DNA from: JAETTH01 sp964455975
GTDB taxonomy: Bacteria; Bacillota; Clostridia; TANB77; CAG-508
Direction: 5' to 3'
NCBI GenBank assembly: GCA_964455975.1
Contig: CAYVYP010000006.1
Coordinates: 1-38,487 of the forward strand
Length of the DNA: 38,487 bases
The notes beneath the pieces are model-generated. The model had not been told where the DNA came from. It worked only from the letters and a program-made list of their open reading frames with translations, and made no database searches. The position numbers were made by a program, and so were the translations under genes. Positions 8,458-16,456 of the stretch are shown here, piece after piece (positions within the stretch are counted from its first letter, which is position 1; every line of letters starts with the position of its first letter).

Positions 8458-8568
8458 ATGTATTCCTCCAAATTATTTTCTATCATCCTTTTATGTGTAT
8501 TTTTATTCTAGTTTCTAAAATCATTCTTTAATAACTTACTATTTTATTTTCTCTTATGCTATCATAAA

Positions 8569-8597
8569 AGCAGACAATTATCAACTAATTATCTGCT
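8569..8597 (-). terminator. hairpin terminator (recurrent AGCAGA-type family)
   Basis: AGCAGACAATTA (8569-8580) and TAATTATCTGCT (8586-8597) pair across a 5-nt loop; the single mismatch becomes a G-U pair in the minus-strand RNA. A TTTTAT run follows. It terminates the small gene ending at 8636. Confidence 0.8.
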
Positions 8598-8635
8598 CAA
8601 AGACTTATAATTTATCTTTAAAATTATTATTTTAA

Positions 8636-8965
8636 TTATTTGGCTTTATCTGCTTCTTTATTGTTTTCTAAAACATTTTCAGTTTCTTGTAATTTCATTA
8701 AAAGTAATAATTCCTTTTTAGTAATAGCATTTAAAGTATTATTAACTATTTTATCAAGTTTCTCTAGGTCTTCTATTTTTACTTCTTCTTTTACTTTTTG
8801 ACCTTTTAATGTTCCAAGAAAAGATTGTATTTTTTCTCCTTCTGCATTTATTATATGAGCTAAACCTAATTTTTCAAATCCTACTGATGCTAAAACAACA
8901 TTAGCAGCTTGAGTAGTTGTTATATCAATTTTAGTCTCTACGTTTGGAATGTTTGGCATTGACAT
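8636..8965 (-). CDS. small conserved Firmicute protein (MPNIPN-type), unknown function
   Basis: 109 residues from ATG 8965 (MSMPNIPN...), chosen because AGGAAGTG lies at good spacing; an upstream GTG overlaps that site. The pattern MSMPNIPN, then a helix VVLASVGFEKLGLAHIINAE and GEKIQSFLGTLKG is one I recognise from short uncharacterised proteins of spore-forming Firmicutes. The C-terminal third (KIEDLEKLDKIVNNTLNAIT onward) is predicted helical and charged. There is no membrane segment or signal peptide. It lies next to the ferritin-like gene; the role is unknown. Confidence 0.7.
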   Translation of the reverse strand: MSMPNIPNVETKIDITTTQAANVVLASVGFEKLGLAHIINAEGEKIQSFLGTLKGQKVKEEVKIEDLEKLDKIVNNTLNAITKKELLLLMKLQETENVLENNKEADKAK

Positions 8966-9013
8966 TCTTATCACTTCCTAAGTTTAGCTTTTATATTTAT
9001 ATTATATGACAAA

Positions 9014-9046
9014 AGCAAACCTTATGTGACAAGTTTAATGTCTGCT
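9014..9046 (-). terminator. decayed member of the recurrent hairpin family
   Basis: AGCAAACCTTA (9014-9024) and TAATGTCTGCT (9036-9046) pair with two mismatches around an 11-nt loop, right at the stop of the ferritin-like gene. The outer bases AGCA/TGCT match the family. Termination here is plausible but weaker. Confidence 0.45.
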
Positions 9047-9549
9047 TATATATTATTTTGTATTAAAAAATTATATTTGCTTGCATGTCTTAATTCATCT
9101 GTCATAATAGACATTAATAATGTATAACTATTTCCAGTTGGCATTGTTCCTAAAATCTTTCTATATTTAACAACTGCATCCAATTCACCAAATAATGCTT
9201 TTTCTAAATTTGATTTATAATCCATATTATTTTTTTGTTCATTTGATAAAATAGTATTTGCTGGTAACATTTGTCCTGTAAATTCATAATACAATCTTCT
9301 TAATATCTGATTATGTTTTCTTTCATCATCTCTAATACTTCTTATAATATCTTTTTCCTTTTCTGTAGGTGCTTGTTGTATTAAAGTATCATAAAACACC
9401 TCATCTTCTTTTTCATTTCCAATAGACTGCTTAATTAAATTAATTGCTTGATTTAATGTAATAATCTCTCCACTATCTAATTGTGGTTCACTACTTCTAT
9501 AATCAGGTCCATAATATTGATTATACATATTATAATAATCTGAATACAT
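9046..9549 (-). CDS. ferritin-like (rubrerythrin-fold) protein
   Basis: 167 residues. A Tyr-rich N-terminal ~20 residues precedes a four-helix di-iron fold. Likely metal ligands are visible: glutamates in GNEKEDEVFYD (~45-53), E76-x-x-H79 in DDERKH, E122 in GELDAVVKYR and E152-x-x-H155 in DELRHASKYN. Such proteins in anaerobes act in peroxide/oxygen protection or iron handling. No C-terminal rubredoxin domain is present, so electron donation would need another partner. Clean AGGAGG before ATG 9549. A 31-nt segment of its 3' end is duplicated at 12839-12869. Confidence 0.88.
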   Translation of the reverse strand: MYSDYYNMYNQYYGPDYRSSEPQLDSGEIITLNQAINLIKQSIGNEKEDEVFYDTLIQQAPTEKEKDIIRSIRDDERKHNQILRRLYYEFTGQMLPANTILSNEQKNNMDYKSNLEKALFGELDAVVKYRKILGTMPTGNSYTLLMSIMTDELRHASKYNFLIQNNI

Positions 9550-9630
9550 TTTCTCATTCCTCCTTTTTATTATAATATGTTGTTTTATGAAATTTGCTTA
9601 TATAAGTACTTTTATAAAGCATGTAACCTA

Positions 9631-10374
9631 TTATTTAATCAATTTTTCAAATGAATTTGCATTTAATATAGTATTAGATATAAATTCACCCTTATAAAAA
9701 TTAGCCCAATTATTAAATATGCAAGGAACATTTTTTGCTTTTTCTAAAGAATCAATTTTGATAAAAGTTATCTTTATATTTTTTTCTTTTGCATAATCAG
9801 ATAATTCTTTTACTTCATATTCTACATAAGGGCATTCGGGACTATAATAAATAGTGAAATCTTGATTATTTATTTTCATCAATCTTGCACTCTCGTTAAA
9901 TCTAGGAGTTTCATTATTATCAAATTGTAATGCTAATAATTCATAATCTCCAATAGTATCTACAACTGTAAATCCATAATGCTCAAAAAATCTTTTCTCT
10001 CCTAAAAATGGTTTCTTCTTTTTAGAAGTTAAAGTACATATACCACTCATACCTTTTTCTTTTGAATCATTTATTGCATATTCCAATAATTCTTTTGCAA
10101 TACCATTACCCTTAAAACTACCTGCAACCCATAAACAATAAATATATTCATAATTTTTTCCGTCTATTGGAACCCAAGCAGTTTCTATTTGCTCATATTC
10201 AATAAATATCTTCCCTCTTGCATTTAGTTTTCTAAATACATGTCCTTCATTTAATTTACTTTTAATCCATTCTTTTTTACTATTTACGCCATTTTGATGT
10301 TTTAGATCTCCAATAGCACAACAGATATGTTCATCATCAATATTTTCTAAAGTTAAATTAATATATTCATTCAT
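9631..10374 (-). CDS. GNAT acetyltransferase with YoaP-like C-terminal domain
   Basis: 247 residues from ATG 10374 (MNEYINLTLENID), selected because AAGGAG precedes it at 10 nt; the longer frame starts inside that site. The N-terminal GNAT fold has the acetyl-CoA loop VAGSFKGNGIAKELLEYAIN and RFFEHYGFTVVDTI. The C-terminal ~80 residues (DFTIYYSPECPYVEYEVKEL...) match the thioredoxin-like YoaP domain that follows GNAT in related Firmicute proteins, with a single Cys in SPECPY. The acceptor substrate is unknown. The gene stands alone between terminator hairpins. Confidence 0.88.
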   Translation of the reverse strand: MNEYINLTLENIDDEHICCAIGDLKHQNGVNSKKEWIKSKLNEGHVFRKLNARGKIFIEYEQIETAWVPIDGKNYEYIYCLWVAGSFKGNGIAKELLEYAINDSKEKGMSGICTLTSKKKKPFLGEKRFFEHYGFTVVDTIGDYELLALQFDNNETPRFNESARLMKINNQDFTIYYSPECPYVEYEVKELSDYAKEKNIKITFIKIDSLEKAKNVPCIFNNWANFYKGEFISNTILNANSFEKLIK

Positions 10375-10429
10375 ATTACTTAAACTCCTTAACAAATTTC
10401 TATTCTATTTTTACTTATATTATCATAAA

Positions 10430-10458
10430 AGCAGACAATTATCAATTAATCATCTGCT
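10430..10458 (-). terminator. hairpin terminator (recurrent AGCAGA-type family)
   Basis: AGCAGACAATTA (10430-10441) and TAATCATCTGCT (10447-10458), with two wobble pairs on the minus-strand RNA and a 5-nt loop, followed by TTTTATGATA. It lies 26 nt after the MazG-like gene. Confidence 0.78.
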
Positions 10459-10484
10459 CGAAAAATTGTAATTTGTCGCAATGA

Positions 10485-10805
10485 TTATCTTTCAATATCA
10501 TCTTGAAATTCCTTGATTCGTGTATTAACACCATCAATATTTTTGTATTCTCTCTTTGAATTTTTATATACCTTTTTCTGTATTTCATCCTCTAAATCTA
10601 TACCCAATATTTCTGATAAACCTAATAAATATATAGCAACATCTGCAAGTTCTTCTCCTAAATCATCTTTCTTTTTTCTCCAAGCTTCATATGCTTCTGA
10701 TATTTCTCCATATGTTAGGCAAAATTCTTTATTAATATCAGTAACATTAAATCCTTTATCTAATTTATTTTGATATATTTCTTTTTGTATCTTTTTTAAA
10801 TCCAT
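10485..10805 (-). CDS. MazG-like nucleotide pyrophosphohydrolase
   Basis: 106 residues from ATG 10805 (MDLKKIQKEI), chosen for the AAAGGTGG site 7 nt upstream rather than the GTG inside it. All-alpha MazG metal site: E34 and E37 in GEISEAYEAW, E51/E52 and D55 in GEELADVAIYLLG. These enzymes hydrolyse NTPs or dNTPs to monophosphates as house-cleaning activities. Length is typical of single-domain members. Its neighbours ASCH and Nudix are also nucleotide or RNA-type functions, but each has separate spacing and no clear operon. Confidence 0.85.
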   Translation of the reverse strand: MDLKKIQKEIYQNKLDKGFNVTDINKEFCLTYGEISEAYEAWRKKKDDLGEELADVAIYLLGLSEILGIDLEDEIQKKVYKNSKREYKNIDGVNTRIKEFQDDIER

Positions 10806-10845
10806 AATTTTTACCACCTTTTATATATAATTGTTATTCTAAATT

Positions 10846-11181
10846 CTATATTTGCAATAATAATTTTATTTTAATCCCCACAACACCATATTCTTTTTCT
10901 TCTTCATGTGAATAGTATTGCTCCATTGATTTTGTCTTTCTTTCTATCTCTTTCTCATCATTAAAAACTTTCTTAAATAACTCCTCAAATGATATATCTT
11001 TATAAATATCTAATACTTCCACTATTATTCTTTCTTGTAATTCTGGTAATTTTAAAAATTCTATTTTATCTCCAATTTTTATCTTTCTTCTTTTCTCATC
11101 ATATAATCTGAATTCTATTGTTTTCGTTCCGTCTTTTATTCTTTCAAATGGGCTTTCCTTTAATTTCATTTGATGTATCAT
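10846..11181 (-). CDS. ASCH-domain protein
   Basis: 111 residues from ATG 11181 (MIHQMKLKESPF), preceded by GGAGGAAAAAAT. ASCH fold signatures: PFERIKDGTKTIEFRLYDEK near the N-terminus, KIKIGDKIEFLKL as the beta-barrel strand, and the closing EKEYGVVGIKIKL. ASCH proteins bind RNA or nucleosides, and one family member is an N4-acetylcytidine amidohydrolase; the precise role of this one is not known. Normal length, no unusual features. Confidence 0.85.
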   Translation of the reverse strand: MIHQMKLKESPFERIKDGTKTIEFRLYDEKRRKIKIGDKIEFLKLPELQERIIVEVLDIYKDISFEELFKKVFNDEKEIERKTKSMEQYYSHEEEKEYGVVGIKIKLLLQI

Positions 11182-11234
11182 ATTTTTTCCTCCAATCAAT
11201 TATTTATATATAATTATAATTTTAACATTAATAT

Positions 11235-11648
11235 TTAATAATTTGCATTCTTTAGATACACTTTAATTTGCTTTATTATATGTGGTATATTATAATTTCC
11301 TGCAAACTTTTCATTATCTAATAATTTCTCATTTATATCTATCCACTCTAATTTATTTTTTTCTTCAACTAAGTTCACATCATGTTTTAATATTCCATAA
11401 TAAACTTGTAAATTATTTTCATATCTAAAATAATTTAAATCCATAAAATGTTCTAATTCTATATCATTATTAGATATTCCTGTTTCCTCGAATAATTCTC
11501 TATAAGCTGCATCATCATTAGATTCATTTTCTTCAACTTTTCCACCAACAAAATTATATAATCCTTTGTATGGCTCTTTTGCTCTAATGCAAAAGAGAGT
11601 TTTATTTAAATCTTTACTAAATACAACAATTAAGTTTAGCTTTTTCAT
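11235..11648 (-). CDS. Nudix hydrolase (MutT-like)
   Basis: 137 residues. The Nudix box is canonical: G36, E42, R50-E51, E54-E55, G57 and I58 in the stretch GGKVEENESNDDAAYRELFE followed by ETGI, matching Gx5Ex7REUxEExGU. Such enzymes hydrolyse nucleoside diphosphates linked to another moiety, for example oxidised dGTP, coenzymes or sugar nucleotides. Single domain, normal size. ATG 11648 preceded by AAGGAGG. Substrate not determinable. Confidence 0.92.
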   Translation of the reverse strand: MKKLNLIVVFSKDLNKTLFCIRAKEPYKGLYNFVGGKVEENESNDDAAYRELFEETGISNNDIELEHFMDLNYFRYENNLQVYYGILKHDVNLVEEKNKLEWIDINEKLLDNEKFAGNYNIPHIIKQIKVYLKNANY

Positions 11649-11721
11649 TTTAGAATCCTCCTTACAACTTTCTATTTTTCTTGCTATTTAAATTATCATA
11701 TTTTGCATATATTTTCAATAA

Positions 11722-12603
11722 CTATACTATATTTTTTATTAATTCTATCATTTTTACATTTTCTATCTTTGTAATAGCAAAACATTTCTTCCCTAAATCT
11801 TTTATTGATGCTCCACAATGATATAATTCTTTATTATCTATTATTATAAAACGGTCGTGAAATTTATCTGATTTTGCTAATTTTAAAATAGGATATTCCT
11901 TATTAAATTTTTGTATATCTAACTTTGATATATTGCTTTTTTCTGATGTTAATATTATGACCTCTACTTCTTTGTTTTTCTTTGATAACATTTTTAAAAT
12001 GCTATCATCTATATAATTATCTATTATTGTAATTTTCTTTTCAGCGCTTTTGATTATATCTATTATTAGACTATAGCTATCCCATATTTGTCCTTCAAAA
12101 AATATTTTTTGTTTTATATTTTCTTCATTCTGTAATTCATCAGACACTTTGTCAAACTTTTTATCATGTTCTAATAATTTATATTCTACGTTTGTTAATC
12201 TTTCAAAAATCTGTCCATTTGACGCCAAAAATTTTCTCATTTCTATAAAGGCCCTTATAATGTTTATACTAACTTGTATCGCTATATCGTTTTTTAAAAC
12301 TACAGAAAGCATTGATATTCCTTGTTCTGTAAAAACATATGGAAGATATCTCCTTCCTCCATAATTTTCTTTTTTTAAGCTTGAGGTTCCAAATTGGAAC
12401 CTCAAGTTTTCTATTTCTTTTTCAGTTAATTGAAAACAAAAATCCTCTGGAAATCTTTCAACATTTCTTTTTACAGCTTTATTTATATTTTTTGTTGTAT
12501 AGTGATATAAAATTGCAACATCACTATCTAACATTACTTGTTTTCCCCTTATTGTGTATATTAAATCTTTAATATTATAGTGTTTTGTAAAATTTATAGT
12601 CAT
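11722..12603 (-). CDS. ORF6N-domain DNA-binding protein with PLD-like C-terminal domain
   Basis: 293 residues. The ORF6N domain occupies ~1-115: IRGKQVMLDSDVAILYHYTT, VKRNVERFPEDFCFQLTE, RRYLPYVFTEQGISMLSVVL. A coiled linker (~135-170) leads to a C-terminal domain with KKITIIDNYIDDSILKML and KFHDRFIIIDNKELYHCGAS, a phospholipase-D-like half motif (HxR rather than HxK). ORF6N proteins are common in phages and integrated elements and are often linked to toxin or regulatory functions. No ribosome binding site is obvious at ATG 12603. A perfect 13-bp palindrome sits inside the coding region at 12380-12406. Confidence 0.85.
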   Translation of the reverse strand: MTINFTKHYNIKDLIYTIRGKQVMLDSDVAILYHYTTKNINKAVKRNVERFPEDFCFQLTEKEIENLRFQFGTSSLKKENYGGRRYLPYVFTEQGISMLSVVLKNDIAIQVSINIIRAFIEMRKFLASNGQIFERLTNVEYKLLEHDKKFDKVSDELQNEENIKQKIFFEGQIWDSYSLIIDIIKSAEKKITIIDNYIDDSILKMLSKKNKEVEVIILTSEKSNISKLDIQKFNKEYPILKLAKSDKFHDRFIIIDNKELYHCGASIKDLGKKCFAITKIENVKMIELIKNIV

Positions 12604-12744
12604 ATTTTAGATTTTTATATTTTATTAAGACTTTTTTAGATCTTATACGTTTGTATGTGTAATATCCTAGTAATATACAAAAACATCTCAAAGTATTCAT
12701 TTTGGTACATTTGTAATTTACTAAGAGATAAAAAATATATGTAC

Positions 12745-12781
12745 AAAATCCTGCAACCACAACGGTTTGCAGGATTTTTTT
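12745..12781. terminator. bidirectional hairpin terminator
   Basis: AAAATCCTGCAA (12745-12756) and its complement (12767-12778) form a strong stem, with T runs on both sides (seven T on the plus side). It lies between the gene ending at 12896 and the ORF6N gene. The 292-nt gap 12604-12895 holds this hairpin and the ferritin-gene fragment at 12839-12869, and no gene. Confidence 0.75.
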
Positions 12782-12838
12782 ACAAACTAGCTTTTTTATA
12801 AAAATCGGTTAGATAAATTGTAATTTATCGTTTCAATA

Positions 12839-12869
12839 TTCATCTGTCATAATAGACATTAGTAATGTA
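12839..12869 (-). pseudogene. 31-nt fragment duplicated from the ferritin-like gene
   Basis: 30 of 31 bases match 9094-9124, inside the codons for the LMSIMTDE region of the ferritin-like gene, but with no surrounding open frame. It is most simply a remnant of a duplicated and mostly deleted copy. Confidence 0.65.
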
Positions 12870-12895
12870 CTGTTATAAAAATTGTATTATTAATA

Positions 12896-13654
12896 TTATT
12901 TTCTTATATCATTTGTAAATGAAATATTTTTATACAATTCTTCTGCTTTTTCTGTAGCCTCTTCTTTAGTCATCCCTCTACTTTGATATGGATATATCAT
13001 ATAATTACCTTTTTTTATGTATATTCTCCAAGCTGTAGAAAAGTTTTCTCCACAAAAGTCTACAAAATTATTTATATTTTTCATTGCATCTTCTAATTCT
13101 TCATATGTGTTAATGATTATATATGTATCATAATCCAAAACATCTCCAATTTTATTTTGATTTACGATGAATATTTCTTTTTCCTTACTTTGCCATTTTT
13201 CGAAATAATATTTATGACAATTATCTAAATAATCTTCACTTAAATTTCCATATTTTTTTATTGCTATAAATTGTATTTCACTATTATTAGATACTTTAAA
13301 AAAGTATTTACCATTTTCCTTATCATCTACCTCTTTTGAAACTAAATCAATTTTAGTGTTATACATTTCTTCTATTGTTTTTTCTGCTTTTACATTCGTT
13401 CGTGCATTTATATTTGAAATAATAAGTCCAAGTATTAGAACTACAATAGCAATTACTATTATAATAGTTATAATTCCACCAAATTTAATTGTTTTTCCAG
13501 CTATTTTCATTCCTTTTACAATTTTATTTACTCCCTTATGTCTCCTTTTGGAGTCAATTTCTGCAAAATTGACTCCGAATTTTTCTTTTTCATCTTGTTT
13601 TCTTTTTTCATTCCATTCATCAATTTTTTTCCAATCATTCTCATTATTATTCAT
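12896..13654 (-). CDS. single-pass membrane protein of unknown function
   Basis: 252 residues from ATG 13654; an in-frame ATG at 13666 would add four residues, and neither start has a strong ribosome binding site. A charged ~58-residue cytoplasmic head rich in Lys and Glu (NDWKKIDEWNEKRKQDEKEK) precedes a membrane helix (GIITIIIVIAIVVLILGLII, ~60-79) and a ~170-residue extracellular region. I do not recognise the family. An 11-bp inverted repeat, GGAGTCAATTT (13550-13560) and its complement (13566-13576), lies inside the N-terminal coding region and could form an mRNA hairpin. Likely co-oriented with, but separate from, the next membrane protein gene. Confidence 0.7.
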   Translation of the reverse strand: MNNNENDWKKIDEWNEKRKQDEKEKFGVNFAEIDSKRRHKGVNKIVKGMKIAGKTIKFGGIITIIIVIAIVVLILGLIISNINARTNVKAEKTIEEMYNTKIDLVSKEVDDKENGKYFFKVSNNSEIQFIAIKKYGNLSEDYLDNCHKYYFEKWQSKEKEIFIVNQNKIGDVLDYDTYIIINTYEELEDAMKNINNFVDFCGENFSTAWRIYIKKGNYMIYPYQSRGMTKEEATEKAEELYKNISFTNDIRK

Positions 13655-13702
13655 AAATACTCTCATACAATAATATTTTCTAATACACTATTAAAGTTTA
13701 AT

Positions 13703-14335
13703 CTAATTAAAATATTTATCAATCATTTCAACTATTTTTTTTATTTGTTCATTAGATAATATCGCTTCTCCATCTACTGAAGTAATATGACATTTATTGT
13801 TATTTATCTCAATTCCATAAATTACAAAAGCTTTTTCATTTTCACTATTATATTTAATATAGTAATTTGGAAGTCCATCGCATACTTCTGTTGAAAAATC
13901 TGCATTGTCTATAATATTAAAAATTTGATATATTTCCTCTTGATTTAAAGTGTATATTAAACTCTCACTAGTTGTAAATGCTGTTTCAATATCTATAGTT
14001 GTAACTTTGCTGTTAATATTACTCTCATTTTTTAGTTTATCTTCGAATTTCATTTCATATTCTTTCTTTTCTTCATAGAAGTCATCATAATTCATAAACC
14101 AAGTACCTATTTTTATATTATCAAAACCTGCTATTGTATGAAAATCTATAACTTTATATCCTATACCAAAAAACTCAACTGTTCCCCCATCATTTATCGC
14201 ACCTGCTGGGTTTTTAATACAAAACATTGGTCTTTCATTAGTCTTTACTCTATTATAATCAATCACAAAGAATACTAATCCTAAAATAATAATAATTCCT
14301 AATACAATACTTATAGCTTTTAATATTTTTTTCAT
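13703..14335 (-). CDS. conserved membrane-anchored protein, unknown function
   Basis: 210 residues from ATG 14335 (MKKILKAISIVLG), with AGGAGTAAATCT upstream. One N-terminal membrane helix (ISIVLGIIIILGLVFFVIDY, ~8-27) then an extracytoplasmic domain with the conserved-looking string RPMFCIKNPAGAINDGGTVE and FFGIGYKVIDFHTIAG. I recognise this pattern from uncharacterised clostridial proteins, but no function is known to me. It has no lipobox and no cell-wall sorting signal. The gene is 48 nt upstream of the previous membrane protein and might share its transcript. Confidence 0.75.
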   Translation of the reverse strand: MKKILKAISIVLGIIIILGLVFFVIDYNRVKTNERPMFCIKNPAGAINDGGTVEFFGIGYKVIDFHTIAGFDNIKIGTWFMNYDDFYEEKKEYEMKFEDKLKNESNINSKVTTIDIETAFTTSESLIYTLNQEEIYQIFNIIDNADFSTEVCDGLPNYYIKYNSENEKAFVIYGIEINNNKCHITSVDGEAILSNEQIKKIVEMIDKYFN

Positions 14336-14385
14336 AGATTTACTCCTAACAATAATTCCCCATTTTTTAATCATATAATAACATT

Positions 14386-14418
14386 AAAGCAAGAAATTAT
14401 CAACTAATCTCTTGCTTT
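14386..14418 (-). terminator. hairpin terminator (recurrent family)
   Basis: AAAGCAAGAAATTA (14386-14399) and TAATCTCTTGCTTT (14405-14418) pair with one wobble around a 5-nt loop. It lies 20 nt after the RhuM gene stop. The upper stem and loop match the family; the base of the stem differs but is still paired. Confidence 0.8.
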
Positions 14419-14438
14419 TATAGCTTGCAATTTATCGT

Positions 14439-15452
14439 TTAAATGCTATTTAGATTTTTTGCTTCTGTCACTAACTCATCAAAGTCTGAGATATAATTTT
14501 TATCTTGTATAACTCTATATTTTTTGTACTCATCTAAAGCCAACTTGTCTGCTATTTCTCTTTTAATTTTCCCATTATCTTTTAGAATATTATATTCATT
14601 TATTTTTAGAAACACTTCTAATTTTTCTCTCCACTCTTGCATTGAAATAATTTTACCTAATTTAACCTGTCTTTCTGCATAGTCAAGATACATTGATACT
14701 AAATTATTTAATTCTGTAATTTCTTCCTGTAAAAGATAGTTTTTTGCTATTGTTACATCTGTTTCAAGAATTTTTCCATCTGGTACATTTTTCCAAGTTG
14801 TCAATCCCATATTCTTTTTTTTGCTACCTACTCTATTATAAATTATTTCAGAAGCTGTCATACCAGTAATAGCAAAGTGTAGTTTATTCTGAACGTTTTT
14901 GTAAAACTCTTGTGTTGTTTCACTATTTTTATCATAATCAAAACTACATTCTTTATATATATCAGTTATCTTTTGATAAAATCTTCTTTCACTTGCTCTA
15001 ATTTCTTTTATTTTAACTAATAATTCATCAAAATAGTCTTTTCCAAATTTAGGTCCATTTTTTAGCATTTCACTATTAACAACAAAACCTTTTTTTATGT
15101 ATTCTTTTAAAGTTTTTGTTGCCCAAATTCTAAAATCTGTTGCTTCTTTTGAATTCACTCTATAACCAACTGCTATAATTGCATCTAAACTGTAGAAATT
15201 TGTATTATACTTTTTTCCATCTAAAGCAGTTACTCTAATTTTTTGAGTAACTGAATCTTCTTCTAATTCTTCTGTTTTAAATATATTTTTTAAATGATAT
15301 GTGATATTATTTTCTGCTACATTAAATAATTTTGACATTGATTTTTGAGTCAACCAAAAATCTTCTTCATCATACAAAACTTCTACTGATATATTTTCAT
15401 TATTTTGACTTTGATATATTATTAAATCTTTTAAATTCTCTATACTATTCAA
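14439..15452 (-). CDS. RhuM family protein, full length
   Basis: 337 residues from a TTG at 15452 (LNSIENLKDLII), chosen because GGAGG lies 6-7 nt upstream; the ATG at 15467 overlaps that site and is unlikely to be used. Family blocks in order: FWLTQKSMSKLFNVAENNIT, FYSLDAIIAVGYRVNSKEAT, FRIWATKTLKEYIKKGFVVN, then the C-terminal region with ASERRFYQKITDIYKECSFD, NVQNKLHFAITGMTASEIIY and ISMQEWREKLEVFL. RhuM was named from a Salmonella pathogenicity island gene and is frequent in islands and mobile regions; its mechanism is not established. It has its own strong promoter. The short homologue at 334-792 shares the N-terminal half. Confidence 0.88.
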   Translation of the reverse strand: MNSIENLKDLIIYQSQNNENISVEVLYDEEDFWLTQKSMSKLFNVAENNITYHLKNIFKTEELEEDSVTQKIRVTALDGKKYNTNFYSLDAIIAVGYRVNSKEATDFRIWATKTLKEYIKKGFVVNSEMLKNGPKFGKDYFDELLVKIKEIRASERRFYQKITDIYKECSFDYDKNSETTQEFYKNVQNKLHFAITGMTASEIIYNRVGSKKKNMGLTTWKNVPDGKILETDVTIAKNYLLQEEITELNNLVSMYLDYAERQVKLGKIISMQEWREKLEVFLKINEYNILKDNGKIKREIADKLALDEYKKYRVIQDKNYISDFDELVTEAKNLNSI

Positions 15453-15506
15453 TAAAACTACCTCCATATTATATAACTACGTTTGCGTCTCAAAACCTTT
15501 GTTTGT

Positions 15507-15535
15507 ATTGTATAATATATCGATTTTGTTGTCAA
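15507..15535 (-). promoter_or_regulatory. sigma-A-type promoter of the RhuM gene
   Basis: Read on the minus strand, TTGACA (15535-15530) and TACAAT (15512-15507) are separated by exactly 17 nt, upstream of the RhuM start. The -35 is a perfect consensus and the -10 matches 5 of 6. Confidence 0.75.
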
Positions 15536-15572
15536 CAAAATTATTAGTATTTCTTTTTATATTTTAAAAAAG

Positions 15573-15594
15573 GAATAGATTTTTATTTCTATTC
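15573..15594 (-). terminator. hairpin terminator after zf-HC2 anti-sigma gene
   Basis: GAATAGA (15573-15579) pairs with TCTATTC (15588-15594), followed on the minus strand by CCTTTTTT. It lies 12 nt after the anti-sigma gene stop. Confidence 0.65.
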
Positions 15595-15606
15595 TTCTTT
15601 TGAATC

Positions 15607-16455
15607 TTATTCATTTGCAATATATCCTGTTGTATCTGGCTTTACAATATCACTATCTTTTACAATATTAAATGTATACTCATAATCAACTACTGTATCG
15701 TTTTGTCTTGTTATCTCTTTATTTGACTTTTCTATATCTCTAATCGCTAACCCTGTTTCTTTATCTATATATCTTTCATAACTATTTCCTTTAATAACAT
15801 AACATTCTCTTCCGTTACAATAAGTCTTATCTATTCCAATAATACATGCGTATTGGATGTTTGATAATAACCCTTCTGACACATAAGTTACAGGTAATAT
15901 ATGTCCACCTATTATTGTTTTAGGATTTAGCATATATTTTTTTCCATCAACCTCTATAAAAGATAATTTTTCAGTTTCTTTCTTGTAATTTGTTATTTTT
16001 TGAATTTTATTACCATCTACGAACCTTGTCCTTGTAGTTAAATAATCTTCTCCTTTATTATAACTTTCTGTTATTATTAGTGAATCGCCTTGATATGAAT
16101 ATAATTTAACATAATAATTACTATTTAATTGATTTTCTTGAGCTTTTTCTGAAAGCGAAGTCATTATAAAAGTTCTTCTTCCTACAACTACTATATATAT
16201 TATTATTAATGTTAATATAATAAATCTTAGTACCTTCATCTTGCTACTAAACTTTTTAATGTATTTTACTTCTCTTTCATCTCTTTTGTTGCTGCTTACA
16301 TTTATTTCTTTTTTCATATTTTCTAATACTTTTTGACATTCATTACATTCATTTAAATGTTCTTTAATAAATAAATTAGTTTCTTCATTTGTTAACTTTT
16401 CAATATGATTTGGTAATAAGTCTTGAATAATTTTACAATCTCTTTTCTCTTTCAT
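15607..16455 (-). CDS. zf-HC2 anti-sigma factor with extracytoplasmic domain
   Basis: 282 residues from ATG 16455 (MKEKRDCKIIQDLL), preceded by AAGGAGG. The zinc anti-sigma domain shows C7 and H33-x3-C37-x2-C40 (EHLNECNECQ). One membrane helix follows (FIILTLIIIYIVVVG, ~77-91) and then a ~190-residue outer domain containing YMLNPKTIIGGHILPVTY and CNGRECYVIKGNSYERYIDK, resembling the lipid-carrier-like outer domains seen in such regulators. It begins one base after the sigma stop, so the pair is coupled. It should bind and inhibit the sigma at 16457-16936 until an envelope signal arrives. Confidence 0.88.
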   Translation of the reverse strand: MKEKRDCKIIQDLLPNHIEKLTNEETNLFIKEHLNECNECQKVLENMKKEINVSSNKRDEREVKYIKKFSSKMKVLRFIILTLIIIYIVVVGRRTFIMTSLSEKAQENQLNSNYYVKLYSYQGDSLIITESYNKGEDYLTTRTRFVDGNKIQKITNYKKETEKLSFIEVDGKKYMLNPKTIIGGHILPVTYVSEGLLSNIQYACIIGIDKTYCNGRECYVIKGNSYERYIDKETGLAIRDIEKSNKEITRQNDTVVDYEYTFNIVKDSDIVKPDTTGYIANE

Positions 16456-16456
16456 A

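Noticed and set aside
12575..12760. 61-codon minus-strand open frame
   Set aside because: Low-complexity Tyr/Lys/Cys-rich translation with no binding site, crossing the hairpin terminator; not supported.
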